NCBI RefSeq assembly: GCF_015207985.1
Contig: NZ_JADEVV010000030.1
Coordinates: 1-51,356 of the forward strand
Direction of reading: 5' to 3'
Length of the DNA: 51,356 nucleotides
From: Synechocystis salina LEGE 00031
GTDB lineage: Bacteria > Cyanobacteriota > Cyanobacteriia > Cyanobacteriales > Microcystaceae
This document shows positions 16,921-26,940 of the stretch, one piece after another. The notes under the pieces are model-generated. The model was not told the origin of the DNA, ran no database searches, and worked only from the letters and a program-made list of their open reading frames with translations. The translations under genes were made by a program, and so were the position numbers. The number at the start of each line of letters is the position of its first letter. The first letter of the stretch is position 1.

Positions 16921-19113
16921 CTAGGCCAGCAAAGCCTTGGCCCGATCGCCGAAGGCCTGGGCTGTTAAACCGTTATAGGCCATCAATTGTCCAGCACTGG
17001 CGGTGGTTTCCCCCCGTTTCCAGGCAAACAGATCCCTGGGGCAAGCACTGCGGAGCATCACCGGTTCCAGCATGGCTCCACTGCCGCCAGTAACCCCAAT
17101 CAACGCATCCCCACCGAACAGTTCGGTAAATTCAGCATCACTCAAAAAGCCACCATCTGACTCGGAACAATCTTCCCATTGCACATCATGGGGACGGTAT
17201 ATGCGCCGGGGATTAATTACTGAAACCACCTTCACCCCATAACCTTCACTTTCCAATTGGCTAGCCGCTTCCAATACAGGAATTAAAGTCATATCGCCAA
17301 TCACAGCAAAAACAATGGTTTTCGAGCCGGTACTGCGGTGAAGTAGGATGCCGCCTTTAGCTAAACCTTGGCGATTTTGCTCAAACGTGGTGCGGATGGG
17401 CAGGGGAGACTTACTAGCGGTGATGGGAATGCCCTTATTGCTAGTGGTCAAAGCCCAGTCGTAACAAATTTGAATCCCATTGGCGTCACAGGGGAAAAGG
17501 GGAAAAATATTGCCATTACGCATCATCGCGGCAAAATAATTTTCAATTTCGGGCCGTTGGTGGGTCCAACCATTGCGTCCTTGCTCCAAAGCCCCCGCTG
17601 TAAACAGAGTGATGGTGGAAGGGGTAGGCCGACGTAGCTCTGCCATGGCTTGGGTGACAGTCTGCCAAATGGGTAAACCGTTAATGGCAAAGGATTCGTA
17701 GGAACACCAGAGGGTGCGGCCTCCAAATAAAGCTTGGGCGGCGGCCAGGCCAGCACAGGCATCTTCACTCAGGGGTTCATAAACTTGGCCGTTGGGACCC
17801 TGGAAATAATCTTGATCCACCGTAGGATGAACAATTTTTAACCCGACGTTGATGTTGTTAATGCCCGAGGCTGCATTGCCGTCCGCATTGGTAACGACAA
17901 AATTTGCATCTTGCTTACCCACATGAACCACCAATTCCCCCATGGCCGTGGTGGCCACCTGTTTATCTTCCAGGGAAAATTCCTTCAGGGGCAGAGTACC
18001 TAAATCCGCCAGGGGCAGAACCGATTCCGTTACCACTGTCTGGGCCGCCGGGCCACCATGGGAACGCTCAAAATTAGTCCGCACCAACTGCCATGCGTCT
18101 GGAGATAAAGCCCGTTCTTGCAAAGCGCTGACAATATAGTCCTTGTTTAAACTGTCGCCGGGGTAAAGGTTATGGGATTTGGCCCCTGATTTGTGGACCC
18201 CGGCCCCTTTTAACTGCTTCACAATCAGGACAGTCAATGTGCCATTGAGAGCCGCCTGGGCTGCTTGGTCAGTGGCTTCCAATACGGCTTGGGTGAAGGC
18301 TAGGCGTTGTTGAAAAGAAAACTTGGTGCTGTCAACAAAATCCCCCGGCTGATTGCTGTCGTCAAAATCCTTGGCGTTAACTAAAATGACATTTTTGAAA
18401 CCATTGCCCCGCCAATAATTGACCATGGCTTCGTTGCTTTGGGTGGAAACCATGCTGTGGTGTTCTTGGCTAAAACCGTTCCAAACCAAAATGGGGAGGA
18501 AATTCGTAACTTGGGGATAGGCCGTGTGGAAATGGCCAAAACTACTCATGATGTAGGGTTCCCCTAAGCCTCCATCCCCAATGGTGACAGGAAAGAGAGT
18601 CCCAGGATGGAGTTTGGCCCCGGCCATAGCGAAATGTTGCCCCTGGCCCAGAGGCCCCGCTGGCGCTAACAAACCAGGAATTTGCCCTGAGAGGTGACCT
18701 AAGAGCCCGTGCATTTCCCGGAACCGATCGCCAAGTTCTTGAACCGTATTAATCCCCATGGCTTCCAAGGAACGATCCAAGAACATGGTGCTGTAAAAAC
18801 CGGGGGCATGGTGCCCTACTTCCGTCACCGTATTTTTGTAGCCCAACATCACCAGGGAGGCGATCGCATCGGCAATACTGGCAAAGCCACCAGGGTGTCC
18901 TGATTCCTTGCTAGCCGTAGTTTGCAGGGTCAAATAGCGCAGGGCATCCGCCGCCAATAACGTTTGATAAACTGCTTGGGGATCACTGGATGAGTTGATG
19001 GCTTGTTTCCCACTGGCGATCGCCGTTTCCTGGCCGTAACGATCAAAATCCGGCAGGTTTTCACCGAAAATGCGAATTCCTTGGCAAAAAGCAGGGTGGG
19101 CGGCAACGGTCAT
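16921..19113 (-). CDS. Thiamine-diphosphate enzyme of the transketolase/phosphoketolase group
   Basis: A 730-residue protein with TPP-binding features: SGHPGGF, GPLGQGQHFAMAGAKL, and GDGGLGEPYIMSSFGHFHTAYPQVTNFLPILVWN, which holds the GDG...N motif for Mg-thiamine diphosphate. The pyrimidine-binding middle domain and a C-terminal region like that of phosphoketolases follow. It is clearly shorter than a standard bifunctional phosphoketolase (about 800) and differs in sequence from ordinary transketolase. I recall the homologue sll0529 in 6803, discussed as a possible second phosphoketolase (XfpK2), with activity in doubt. The reaction is therefore unassigned: sugar-phosphate cleavage is likely by fold, the exact substrate is not. 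It is monocistronic. Confidence 0.75.
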   Translation of the reverse strand: MTVAAHPAFCQGIRIFGENLPDFDRYGQETAIASGKQAINSSSDPQAVYQTLLAADALRYLTLQTTASKESGHPGGFASIADAIASLVMLGYKNTVTEVGHHAPGFYSTMFLDRSLEAMGINTVQELGDRFREMHGLLGHLSGQIPGLLAPAGPLGQGQHFAMAGAKLHPGTLFPVTIGDGGLGEPYIMSSFGHFHTAYPQVTNFLPILVWNGFSQEHHSMVSTQSNEAMVNYWRGNGFKNVILVNAKDFDDSNQPGDFVDSTKFSFQQRLAFTQAVLEATDQAAQAALNGTLTVLIVKQLKGAGVHKSGAKSHNLYPGDSLNKDYIVSALQERALSPDAWQLVRTNFERSHGGPAAQTVVTESVLPLADLGTLPLKEFSLEDKQVATTAMGELVVHVGKQDANFVVTNADGNAASGINNINVGLKIVHPTVDQDYFQGPNGQVYEPLSEDACAGLAAAQALFGGRTLWCSYESFAINGLPIWQTVTQAMAELRRPTPSTITLFTAGALEQGRNGWTHQRPEIENYFAAMMRNGNIFPLFPCDANGIQICYDWALTTSNKGIPITASKSPLPIRTTFEQNRQGLAKGGILLHRSTGSKTIVFAVIGDMTLIPVLEAASQLESEGYGVKVVSVINPRRIYRPHDVQWEDCSESDGGFLSDAEFTELFGGDALIGVTGGSGAMLEPVMLRSACPRDLFAWKRGETTASAGQLMAYNGLTAQAFGDRAKALLA

Positions 19114-19201
19114 GGGGAAAGATCCTATTCCAGAGAAGAGTAACGTTTGGGTCTAATTTTACCCCCTTGGGTAACACCAGATAATCCCCTATTCAACCAT
19201 T

Positions 19202-19243
19202 AAAAAGGATTGAGAAAAAGCTATGGATGCTTAATCCCAATCC
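19202..19243 (-). terminator. Putative terminator after the site-2 protease gene
   Basis: On the minus strand GGATTG (19243-19238) pairs with CAATCC (19212-19207) across a 25-base loop and continues into TTTTT (19206-19202). It lies between the protease gene and the transketolase-like gene and would end transcription of the former. Confidence 0.5.
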
Positions 19244-19316
19244 TGGTTGAGAGTTTTTATTTTTGCCCTCCATTGACCTACTAAATTACCGGCAACATTG
19301 AGGGACTGTGAATCCT

Positions 19317-19358
19317 GTTTTGCCCCCAAATTCGGGGAGTTAGGGGGCTTTTAAAACA
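19317..19358. repeat. Dispersed intergenic palindromic repeat, copy 1
   Basis: GCCCCC (19322-19327) and GGGGGC (19343-19348) flank a GGGG-containing loop, and the unit begins with GTTTT and ends CTTTTAAAAC. A related unit occurs at 42317-42358 (same start and end, diverged core). Units of the type CCCCCAAA-T-GGGG-TTAGGGGG are widely scattered in cyanobacterial intergenic DNA as I remember. Here it lies 5 bases before the stop of the minus-strand protease gene. Confidence 0.6.
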
Positions 19359-19362
19359 AAGT

Positions 19363-20472
19363 CTACGCGGCGGAGGTTTGCAGACATTTGATAATGGAAG
19401 CTTTTTCCAATAATCCCACCACTTCCCCGGAGGATTGCACTACCAACAGTTCCGACAGTTTTTGTTGGTCTAACAACTGGGCCACTTCAAACAAAGATTG
19501 GCTAGCGTTAACGGTGACCATCTGTTGGGGATGTTGCATCAGGCTGTCCACGGTGGCGTGGGGCCAATCGGAGGTGGGCACATGTTTGATATCTTCTGTA
19601 GCTAGTACTCCTAGCAGTTGATTGTCAGCACCGATGATCAAGAAACGTCGCCAGGGGGTTTTACCAATCACATACTCGTTGGCAAATTCCCGAATGTTTA
19701 ACCCAGCAGGGATGATGGGGCTGTTGGGAATGACCGCATCTTCCGCAGTGAAAGCTTCCATTTGATCTTTAACCTGGGCATTGCGGGCGGAGGAACCAGC
19801 ATTTTGCAACAGGAACCAACCGATCAGAATAGTCCAAAAGCTACCGATGGGCAGAATATTTAAAATGCCTAAGCTACCGATGGCGATCGCCAACCAACCA
19901 AAACCTTGGCCGACCCGGCTAGCGACGAGGATACCTTTATTTTGATTGCCAGTGATTTGCCAAACGATGGATTTGAGTACGTTACCACCGTCCAAGGGTA
20001 AACCGGGGATGAGGTTAAACAATGCGAGGGCAAGGTTAATGGCTGCCAACAAACCAATAATGGCTTGGGCTGGGAGGGGAAGGGAAATTTGACTACCAAA
20101 TATGGTCAGAGCCAAAAAGAGCACTAAACTCACCGCAGGCCCGGCGATCGCCACGGCAAAAGCTTGCCAGGGAGTATTGGATTCCTTTTCTAAACTCGCT
20201 AGACCACCAAAAAGAAACAGGGTGATGGATTTTACTTCAATGCCCTGGGCAATGGCCACTAGACTATGGCCTAATTCGTGGGCCACCACCGAAGCGAAGA
20301 GTAATAGGGCGGTGACTAATCCCAAAATCCAGGGTGTACCACCGGACAGTTGGGGAAAGCGGGCTAAGTCTTGGCCATAGCTGAGGGTCACCAATCCCAA
20401 AATTAAAAACCAGGATGGATTGACGTAAAAAGGAATACCAAAGAGACTGCCGACGCGGATATTGTTGTTCAT
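19363..20472 (-). CDS. Site-2-type zinc metalloprotease with CBS domains
   Basis: A 369-residue integral membrane protease of the M50/S2P family, which cleaves substrates inside the membrane. Residues about 60-75 hold VVAHELGHSLVAIAQG (HExxH zinc motif in a helix), and about 155-170 hold NLIPGLPLDGGNVL, the second zinc motif (NxxPxxPLDGG). Six or so hydrophobic segments precede residue 235. The C-terminal 120 residues form a CBS pair, ending LLEKASIIKCL, which in this subgroup probably senses nucleotides. It resembles sll0528 of 6803, which I recall as stress-induced. All metal ligands are present. Substrate unknown. Confidence 0.9.
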   Translation of the reverse strand: MNNNIRVGSLFGIPFYVNPSWFLILGLVTLSYGQDLARFPQLSGGTPWILGLVTALLLFASVVAHELGHSLVAIAQGIEVKSITLFLFGGLASLEKESNTPWQAFAVAIAGPAVSLVLFLALTIFGSQISLPLPAQAIIGLLAAINLALALFNLIPGLPLDGGNVLKSIVWQITGNQNKGILVASRVGQGFGWLAIAIGSLGILNILPIGSFWTILIGWFLLQNAGSSARNAQVKDQMEAFTAEDAVIPNSPIIPAGLNIREFANEYVIGKTPWRRFLIIGADNQLLGVLATEDIKHVPTSDWPHATVDSLMQHPQQMVTVNASQSLFEVAQLLDQQKLSELLVVQSSGEVVGLLEKASIIKCLQTSAA

Positions 20473-20634
20473 TCAATTGCCCCCCTAAACTGAGGCTTAA
20501 CATGAATTAATTGTAACGAGATGTTAAGAAGTACCTGAGTGGGAAAACCGTCGCAGTGGGTTCGGTTAAGCACCGTTTCCCCAATTCACTTTAGGATCAA
20601 GGGCAGTATAGCCCCTTCCCCCGGCAGTTAGACT

Positions 20635-21291
20635 ATGTTTTCCCCCAGCGTTTACTCAGAAATTATTACCACCCTCCCCCCTAGTGTAAGGTTAGTGGCG
20701 GTGACCAAAACCAAGGCGATCGCCGATATTGAAGCGGCCTACAGGGCGGGTATCCGGGATTTTGCCGAAAGTCGCATCCAGGAAGCGTTATCAAAAATTG
20801 AAGCCCTGGGGAGTTACACCGATATTAACTGGCATTTTATTGGTCGTTTACAAAGCAATAAGGCCAGACGGGTGGTGGAAAATTTTGCCTATATCCATTC
20901 CATTGATAATTTACCGATCGCCGCGAGATTAAACCGCATAGCCGAGGAATTGGGTAAGCATCCCCAGGGATTGTTGCAAGTCAAGTTACTGCCCGACGAG
21001 AATAAATCCGGTTGGACAAGGGAAGAATTAAGTATTGATTTACCCCAATTAGAGCTATTGGAAAATCTGAAAATTTGTGGATTAATGACCATTTTGCCCC
21101 TCGGTCTGTCCCCTGGCGATCGTCAACAAACCTTTGGAGAATTAAAAGATTTAGCCGCAGAGATTAGTCAAACATCTAACCTGTCATTAACGGAACTATC
21201 CATGGGCATGTCCGGGGATTACCCTGAAGCGGTTGCCGCCGGGGCCACCATGATCCGACTAGGTACAATTCTCTTTGGCGATCGGGGTTAA
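20635..21291 (+). CDS. pipY: YggS/PipY-family pyridoxal-phosphate-binding protein
   Basis: A 218-residue protein of the YggS/PROSC family, PLP carriers that maintain vitamin B6 homeostasis and have no known catalysis. Features: RLVAVTKTKAIADIEAAYRAGIRDFAESRIQEALSKIE near the N-terminus, with the PLP lysine in VTKTK; NWHFIGRLQSNKARRVVENFAYIHSID; LQVKLLPDENKSGW; ELSMGMSGDYPEAVAAGATMIRLGTILFGDR at the C-terminus, which binds the phosphate. In other cyanobacteria pipY follows pipX; no pipX is seen here. Length and motifs are normal. Confidence 0.9.
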   Translation: MFSPSVYSEIITTLPPSVRLVAVTKTKAIADIEAAYRAGIRDFAESRIQEALSKIEALGSYTDINWHFIGRLQSNKARRVVENFAYIHSIDNLPIAARLNRIAEELGKHPQGLLQVKLLPDENKSGWTREELSIDLPQLELLENLKICGLMTILPLGLSPGDRQQTFGELKDLAAEISQTSNLSLTELSMGMSGDYPEAVAAGATMIRLGTILFGDRG

Positions 21292-21461
21292 ATACTCCAT
21301 TTCATGGACGATAGCAAATATCGCAATTGCTAGTTGGGAATGAAAACTAAAAAGTTCTCATTGTCTGGCGTTTATTCTTTGCGCAAGCTGGAGATTGAGA
21401 TACAATGAAAACTTAGACAACAACTAGACGAATCAAAAATAATATTTGCAATTTCACTAAT

Positions 21462-21680
21462 ATGAAAACGATTACCCTAAAAATAGAAGACGGTGTTAAT
21501 GATCGTTTTATGTCGTTATTGAAAGACTTTTCCGATCATGAATTAAGGATTCTAGAAGAGTCCGAATATGTTAGTGATGATGACTACTTAAGATCCATTG
21601 AAGGCATGGTTGAGAGTATTAATGAAGCGAGAGAGGAAGCGGTAGAGAATGGTATTACTTTGGATAAGCTAGATTGGTGA
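21462..21680 (+). CDS. RelB-like antitoxin of the YoeB-type module
   Basis: A 72-residue acidic protein (MKTITLKIEDGVNDRFMSLLKDFSDHEL) with a ribbon-helix-helix-like beginning and an acidic tail ending ENGITLDKLDW. It sits directly upstream of a YoeB-type toxin; stop TGA (21678-21680) and the toxin ATG (21680-21682) overlap by one base. By analogy the N-terminus binds DNA and the tail inhibits the toxin. The family is assigned mostly from the partner gene. Confidence 0.75.
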   Translation: MKTITLKIEDGVNDRFMSLLKDFSDHELRILEESEYVSDDDYLRSIEGMVESINEAREEAVENGITLDKLDW

Positions 21681-21940
21681 TGTACAAGGTGATTTTCATG
21701 ACAAAGGCACAAAAAGATGCTAAAAAATTAGCCTCTGGCGGGTTAAAGGCAAAAGCACTCAAGCTAATTGAGATTATTCGTGAAGATCCTTATCAATATC
21801 CTCCTGAATATGAGCTTCTTAAAGGAGACATGAAAGGACTAATTAGCAGAAGGATAAATAAGCAACATCGATTGGTATATGAAGTCATAGAACAGAAAAA
21901 AATGATCAAGATATACCGAATGTGGACCCACTACGAGTAG
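21680..21940 (+). CDS. Txe/YoeB-family ribosome-dependent mRNA interferase
   Basis: About 86 residues from ATG 21680-21682 (an in-frame TTG at 21674 is possible). The sequence is typical for cyanobacterial Txe/YoeB toxins: FMTKAQKDAKKLASGGLKAKALKLIEIIREDPYQYPPEYELLKGDMKGLISRRINKQHRLVYEV and a terminal RMWTHYE with the conserved HY residues. Family members bind the ribosomal A site and cut mRNA. The catalytic Glu, Arg, His and Tyr positions appear conserved, so the toxin is likely active. Coupled by overlap to its antitoxin. Confidence 0.92.
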   Translation: MYKVIFMTKAQKDAKKLASGGLKAKALKLIEIIREDPYQYPPEYELLKGDMKGLISRRINKQHRLVYEVIEQKKMIKIYRMWTHYE

Positions 21941-22011
21941 ACCAGATAGGGTTCTTTTTATCATTTATTCTTGAATTGTCGATATAATGTAATCCAACTA
22001 ACAAAGACTGG

Positions 22012-23283
22012 CTACGTAGTTAGATCCACCGCATGAACAATGGCGAAAGCAGAAGTATAGCCATGTAAAAAGGTTTGACTGCCCACCTGGCCAATTTCAC
22101 CATTGCAGAAAAAACCTCCTAGGGCTATTCCCGGAAAATATTGCCCAAACACCTGGCTGTCAAAGTTGGGGGTGCCATACAGGCCATAGCCTCTGCCCAA
22201 ACAGGAAAACATCAACGCCCCGATCGCCGTGGTAGGGGACTGACTTGGTTCGCCGTTAGTGTAATAACGCAACAAAATTCTTAGATCATCGGCGGAGGTT
22301 TCCCGATCCCGTAAATGGAATTGTAACCTCTGGCCTTTTCTCACCCGGTCTCCAATGGCGATCGCCCCCTGGCGGGGATCCACCCCCAATAAATTACGAA
22401 TTAAAAAATCTCCCGGTTGGAGAGTCAGCTTAAACTCATCGTTGGCCACACCGACAAAGAGAGAGCTTTGGGCCAATTCCTGATCCTTGGGGCTGAGGGT
22501 GGGAATCAGTTTTTGCAGACTAGCCAGGGGACTTTCCAACACCACCGTACCACTGTCCTTATCCTTGCCTTCGATTTCTGTGATGATGTTTCGTTCTCCC
22601 TGGTTAACCACAAACGGTTCACCGATGGGTCGACAGCCCTGGGCCACCACGCTACCGAGGCGAATATTACCCGCCAGAGCAACCCCAATGAAACCTTCCC
22701 CGTAGCGTCCACTGGCATGGTGGGGAGATTGCAAAAATAAACTGCCCCCCATAGCAACATTTTCTCCACTGGCTAAGCCCCCCGCTTTCGTTGCCTGGGG
22801 ATAGGCAAAATCCAGCCCCGCCAAAAAGTCCGTTATGCCCGCTGCCATCGGATCCGCCAAAATCAGGAAATCGGCCCCACTGGCCGGATCAACACCGACC
22901 AAATCCACCCAACTCTGGGGCGACGCATCCAAATCCGGTAACTCTTTCCCATGGACGTAGAACGGAGTCATCTTTACCCCAGGCAACCGGGCCACCGTTA
23001 AGCTCAGCGCCACTTTTCCTTCCACTTCCTGCACCGCGTCGGGGTCTGCCATGCCAATGATGCCTCCCCCCAAACAACCAATCACATTGGGCACTGACAA
23101 CTTTTCTTGCACCAGGGGCATTAACCGGGCTGCATCGGAAGCAAAGCTGGAAGAAAGGAACACAATTGCTAAATCCCAATCCCCCTGCCCTGGACCACTC
23201 ACCTTGGCGATCGCCTCATCCAATGCCCCCTCCAAGGATGGCCTGGTAGAAAGGGCATTAACCCACTGCAAAGAATGTGTCAT
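22012..23283 (-). CDS. FIST-domain sensory protein
   Basis: About 423 residues from ATG 23281-23283, chosen because the 20 codons before it are not family-like. The N-terminal half (DLAIVFLSSSFASDAARLMPLVQEKLSVPNVIGCLGGGIIG) is the FIST_N domain, and the C-terminal half (DDLRILLRYYTNGEPSQSPTTAIGALMFSCLGRGYGLYG ... NGEIGQVGSQTFLHGYTSAFAI) the FIST_C domain. FIST proteins bind small ligands, probably amino acids, as stand-alone or sensor domains. No kinase, cyclase or GGDEF output is fused here, so partners are not evident. It diverges from valS, with 210 bases between the starts. Confidence 0.88.
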   Translation of the reverse strand: MTHSLQWVNALSTRPSLEGALDEAIAKVSGPGQGDWDLAIVFLSSSFASDAARLMPLVQEKLSVPNVIGCLGGGIIGMADPDAVQEVEGKVALSLTVARLPGVKMTPFYVHGKELPDLDASPQSWVDLVGVDPASGADFLILADPMAAGITDFLAGLDFAYPQATKAGGLASGENVAMGGSLFLQSPHHASGRYGEGFIGVALAGNIRLGSVVAQGCRPIGEPFVVNQGERNIITEIEGKDKDSGTVVLESPLASLQKLIPTLSPKDQELAQSSLFVGVANDEFKLTLQPGDFLIRNLLGVDPRQGAIAIGDRVRKGQRLQFHLRDRETSADDLRILLRYYTNGEPSQSPTTAIGALMFSCLGRGYGLYGTPNFDSQVFGQYFPGIALGGFFCNGEIGQVGSQTFLHGYTSAFAIVHAVDLTT

Positions 23284-23494
23284 AGCAAAAAAAGTAATTG
23301 GATACTCGACCGAATTCCAACGGTTACCGAAAACCTTGCCCAAAATTGAGATTGGCCCAGACCACCATCGTAACTTCTCGGATCAAATTGCAGAAAACCA
23401 TGGGGAAAATTTGCCCTGGCCCAACCTTAACTACACCAATGCCCCCTCCTAACCTATGGCAAAATGATGAAGGCCTAACAGTGAACTCCGCCCC

Positions 23495-26248
23495 ATGACC
23501 ACCTCCCTACCTCCCCAATACGATCCCAGTGCGACCGAAGCCAAATGGCAAACAGCTTGGGAAGAAAGTCATGCGTTTCAAGCCGATCCCCAAGCCCACG
23601 GAGAACCCTATTGTGTGGTGATTCCTCCCCCTAATGTGACGGGCAGTTTGCACATGGGCCACGCCTTTGAGAGTTCCCTCATTGATACCTTAGTGCGTTA
23701 CCACCGGATGCGGGGAGATAACACCCTATGGTTACCGGGTACGGATCATGCCAGCATTGCTGTGCAAACTATTTTGGAGCGTCAGTTAAAAGCAGAGGGA
23801 AAAACCCGGCATGACCTGGGGCGGGAAAAGTTTTTGGAGCGGGCTTGGCAGTGGAAAATAGAATCTGGCAGTACCATTGTCAACCAACTGCGGCGTTTGG
23901 GAGTTTCCGTAGACTGGACTAGGGAACGGTTCACCATGGACGAACAGTTATGTCAAGCGGTGAAAACGGCTTTCATCCAGCTTTACCAAGAGGGGCTAAT
24001 TTACCGGGGTAATTACTTGGTCAATTGGTGCCCGGCTTCCCAGTCGGCGGTGTCAGATTTGGAAGTGGAAAACCAAGAGGTGGACGGTCATCTCTGGTAT
24101 TTCCGTTATCCCCTCACTGATGGCAGTGGAGAAGTGGTGGTGGCTACGACTCGGCCGGAAACCATGCTGGGAGACACTGCAGTGGCGGTGAATCCCCATG
24201 ATCAACGTTATGCCGCCATGGTGGGCAAAACTGTCACCCTGCCTTTAACAAACCGGGAGATCCCCGTGGTGGCCGACGAATTGGTGGACCCAGAATTTGG
24301 CACCGGCTGCGTAAAAGTAACCCCCGCCCACGACCCCAACGATTTTGTCATGGGCCAACGGCACAACCTACCTTTTATTAATCTGCTCAATAAGGACGGT
24401 TCCCTCAACGAGAACGGTGGGGATTTTGCTGGCCAGGACCGCTTTGAAGCCCGCAAAAATGTGGTGCAGGCTCTGGAGACCCAGGGGTTTCTGGTCAAAA
24501 TTGAACCCTATCGTCATTCCGTCCCCTACAGTGACAGAGGTAAAGTGCCGGTAGAGCCGTTGTTATCCACCCAATGGTTTGTCAAAATCGAAAGTCTGTC
24601 CCAAAATGCCCTGGCTTGTTTGGATGAGGACAATGATCCTAATTTTGTGCCGGAACGGTGGGGTAAGGTTTATCGAGACTGGTTAGTTAAACTCAAAGAT
24701 TGGTGTATTTCCCGGCAACTATGGTGGGGTCATCAAATCCCCGCTTGGTATGTTGTCAGTGAAACCCATGGAGAAATTGTCGATAATACCCCTTTTATTG
24801 TGGCCTATGACAAAGCCGAAGCCCTGGCCAAAGCGGAAGCAGAGTACGGCCCAGCGGTGCAATTGCAACAGGATCCCGATGTGTTGGATACTTGGTTTTC
24901 TTCGGGGCTATGGCCCTTTTCCACCATGGGTTGGCCCCAGCAGACAGAAGACTTGGCCAAGTATTACCCCACCAGCACCCTGGTGACCGGTTTTGACATT
25001 ATCTTTTTCTGGGTAGCCAGGATGACCATGATGGCAGGACACTTTACTGGCCAGATGCCCTTTAAGGATGTGTATATCCACGGGCTAGTGCGGGACGAAA
25101 ATGGTAAGAAGATGTCTAAGTCTGCCAACAATGGCATTGACCCTCTATTGCTAATCAATAAATATAGCACCGATGCCCTACGCTATACCCTAATTCGGGA
25201 AGTGGCTGGGGCAGGTCAGGACATTAGCCTGCAATACGATCGCCAAAAGGACGAATCGGAGTCGGTGGAAGCGTCCCGTAACTTTGCCAATAAACTGTGG
25301 AATGCGGCCCGGTTTGTGATGATGAATCTGGAGGAAAAAAGCCCAGCACAGTTGGGCCTCGCCCCTGTGGAAAGCCTGGAATTGGCAGACCGCTGGATTG
25401 TGTCCCGTCTCAACCGAGTTATTGAGCAGACCAGAGAACAAATAGAAAACTACGGCCTAGGGGAAGCGGCAAAGGGCTTGTACGAGTTCATTTGGGGAGA
25501 CTTCTGTGACTGGTACATTGAATTGGCTAAACCCAGGCTTTGGAATAAGGAAGGGGGAGAAACTGGCACCCAGCGTCAATTGGTGGCTCGTCAAGTTTTG
25601 GCCCACACGTTGGACAGCATTATTAAGCTGCTCCATCCCTTTATGCCCCACATTACCGAAGAGCTCTGGCAAACTCTCCACCAAGCCGAGGGGGAATTTC
25701 TCGCATTGCAAGCCTACCCGTTGGTTAACCAGTCTCTGATGGATCCCGGTTTGGAAACTCAGTTTGATTTGTTGATCAACACCCTACGTACCATCCGTAA
25801 TCTCCGGGCGGAGGCGGGCATTAAACCAGGGGCCATGGTCACAGTTATCCTCCAAAGTGAAAATGACCAGGAACGACAAACCCTGCAACTGGGGGAAACC
25901 TATATTCGTGACATCGGCAAAGTGGAGAATCTCCAGGTTGTGCCCCAACTACCCCCAGAACAAACCCAGGCGGGCACGCAGTGTGCCTCCGGCATCGCCG
26001 GGGTAGTGGACACAGTCCAGGTATTGATTCCCCTCTCAGGGCTAGTGGATTTGGATATTCTCCGCAATAAAATCCAAAAAACCTTAGACAAAGTTAGCAA
26101 AGAATATGAAAGCATCGAAAAACGTCTTGGCAATCCCGGTTTTGTCAATAAAGCACCGGAGGAGGTAATTGCCGGAGCTCGGGAATCCCTCAACGCCGCC
26201 GCCGTTCAACGACAGATGCTCCAGGAAAGGCTAAAAATGCTTGGCTAA
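23495..26248 (+). CDS. valS: Valyl-tRNA synthetase
   Basis: A 917-residue class I aminoacyl-tRNA synthetase that charges tRNA-Val. [16 protein letters not shown] (about residues 44-59) is the HIGH motif and [14 protein letters not shown] (about 530-545) the KMSKS motif. The editing CP1 domain lies between, with the [17 protein letters not shown] and TPAHDPNDF signatures that distinguish Val/Ile enzymes and hydrolyse Thr-tRNA. The C-terminus has the tRNA-binding coiled-coil arm (about 850-915: [22 protein letters not shown]). Normal length and all motifs intact. A terminator follows. Confidence 0.97.
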   Translation: MTTSLPPQYDPSATEAKWQTAWEESHAFQADPQAHGEPYCVVIPPPNVTGSLHMGHAFESSLIDTLVRYHRMRGDNTLWLPGTDHASIAVQTILERQLKAEGKTRHDLGREKFLERAWQWKIESGSTIVNQLRRLGVSVDWTRERFTMDEQLCQAVKTAFIQLYQEGLIYRGNYLVNWCPASQSAVSDLEVENQEVDGHLWYFRYPLTDGSGEVVVATTRPETMLGDTAVAVNPHDQRYAAMVGKTVTLPLTNREIPVVADELVDPEFGTGCVKVTPAHDPNDFVMGQRHNLPFINLLNKDGSLNENGGDFAGQDRFEARKNVVQALETQGFLVKIEPYRHSVPYSDRGKVPVEPLLSTQWFVKIESLSQNALACLDEDNDPNFVPERWGKVYRDWLVKLKDWCISRQLWWGHQIPAWYVVSETHGEIVDNTPFIVAYDKAEALAKAEAEYGPAVQLQQDPDVLDTWFSSGLWPFSTMGWPQQTEDLAKYYPTSTLVTGFDIIFFWVARMTMMAGHFTGQMPFKDVYIHGLVRDENGKKMSKSANNGIDPLLLINKYSTDALRYTLIREVAGAGQDISLQYDRQKDESESVEASRNFANKLWNAARFVMMNLEEKSPAQLGLAPVESLELADRWIVSRLNRVIEQTREQIENYGLGEAAKGLYEFIWGDFCDWYIELAKPRLWNKEGGETGTQRQLVARQVLAHTLDSIIKLLHPFMPHITEELWQTLHQAEGEFLALQAYPLVNQSLMDPGLETQFDLLINTLRTIRNLRAEAGIKPGAMVTVILQSENDQERQTLQLGETYIRDIGKVENLQVVPQLPPEQTQAGTQCASGIAGVVDTVQVLIPLSGLVDLDILRNKIQKTLDKVSKEYESIEKRLGNPGFVNKAPEEVIAGARESLNAAAVQRQMLQERLKMLG

Positions 26249-26266
26249 TGTTAATAACCCCCATTG

Positions 26267-26300
26267 CCCCTGGTTCTGTCAAAATTCCAGGGGTTTTGAT
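26267..26300 (+). terminator. Rho-independent terminator after valS
   Basis: CCCCTGG (26267-26273) pairs perfectly with CCAGGGG (26287-26293) across a 13-base loop, followed by TTTTGATTT. It is 18 bases after the valS stop. Confidence 0.85.
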
Positions 26301-26352
26301 TTGGGCAAATTGGTTATGACTTTGGGATTGCCGGAAAGGAGAGATTTTGCAT

Positions 26353-26388
26353 AAAAAATCCCCACCTTTTGCCAAAGCTTAAGTGGGG
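26353..26388 (-). terminator. Terminator of the ndhAIGE cluster
   Basis: Read on the minus strand, CCCCAC (26388-26383) pairs with GTGGGG (26365-26360) around a 17-base loop and continues into A followed by TTTTTT (26359-26353). It lies about 120 bases after the ndhE stop and faces the valS terminator. Confidence 0.75.
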
Positions 26389-26510
26389 TGATCTGGTTAG
26401 GTAATTGGGTTGTTAAGACCTTTTGTGGATTTCAAATCATAACCAATAGACAGTACAAAAGATCGCTCTATTCTTCCAATCAATCTGGAGTCTAAATCCA
26501 CACAGTAGTA

Positions 26511-26822
26511 TTACCATTTCAGTAGATTGAATTGCTCCATATCGGTTGTTTCTCGGTTGCGGTAAATGGCTAGCACGATCGCCAGACCCACCGCGGCTTC
26601 AGCAGCGGCAATGGTAATGACAAAAATGGCAAACACCTGGCCCCGAATGTTGCTTGGATCAAGGTAATTGGAAAAGCCCATCAAGTTGAGGTTAACTGCG
26701 TTCAGCAACAGTTCAATGGACATCAACACCCGCACGGCATTACGGCTAGTGATGAGACCATAAATACCAATGCAAAACAGGGCGGCCGCTAGAATCAAAC
26801 AATATTGGAGTTGCAAATGCAT
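26511..26822 (-). CDS. ndhE: NDH-1 subunit NdhE (NuoK-like)
   Basis: A 103-residue membrane subunit of the photosynthetic complex I in the thylakoid membrane, with three helices (about residues 5-22, 28-48, 62-84). The conserved [19 protein letters not shown] carries the essential intramembrane glutamate, and [17 protein letters not shown] carries the second, both in the proton channel. Start ATG 26820-26822. Last gene of the ndhA-ndhI-ndhG-ndhE cluster, 118 bases after ndhG. Confidence 0.97.
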   Translation of the reverse strand: MHLQLQYCLILAAALFCIGIYGLITSRNAVRVLMSIELLLNAVNLNLMGFSNYLDPSNIRGQVFAIFVITIAAAEAAVGLAIVLAIYRNRETTDMEQFNLLKW

Positions 26823-26940
26823 GGTGGGGTCAGGAAAATTTAACTAGGGTTAATCAATAAAATTGGCTTAGATGGGGAGATTTTTGCCCAATCAACCGGC
26901 AAAGGTTCAAAAACTCCCACTAACCTTGGTTAGGCAATGC

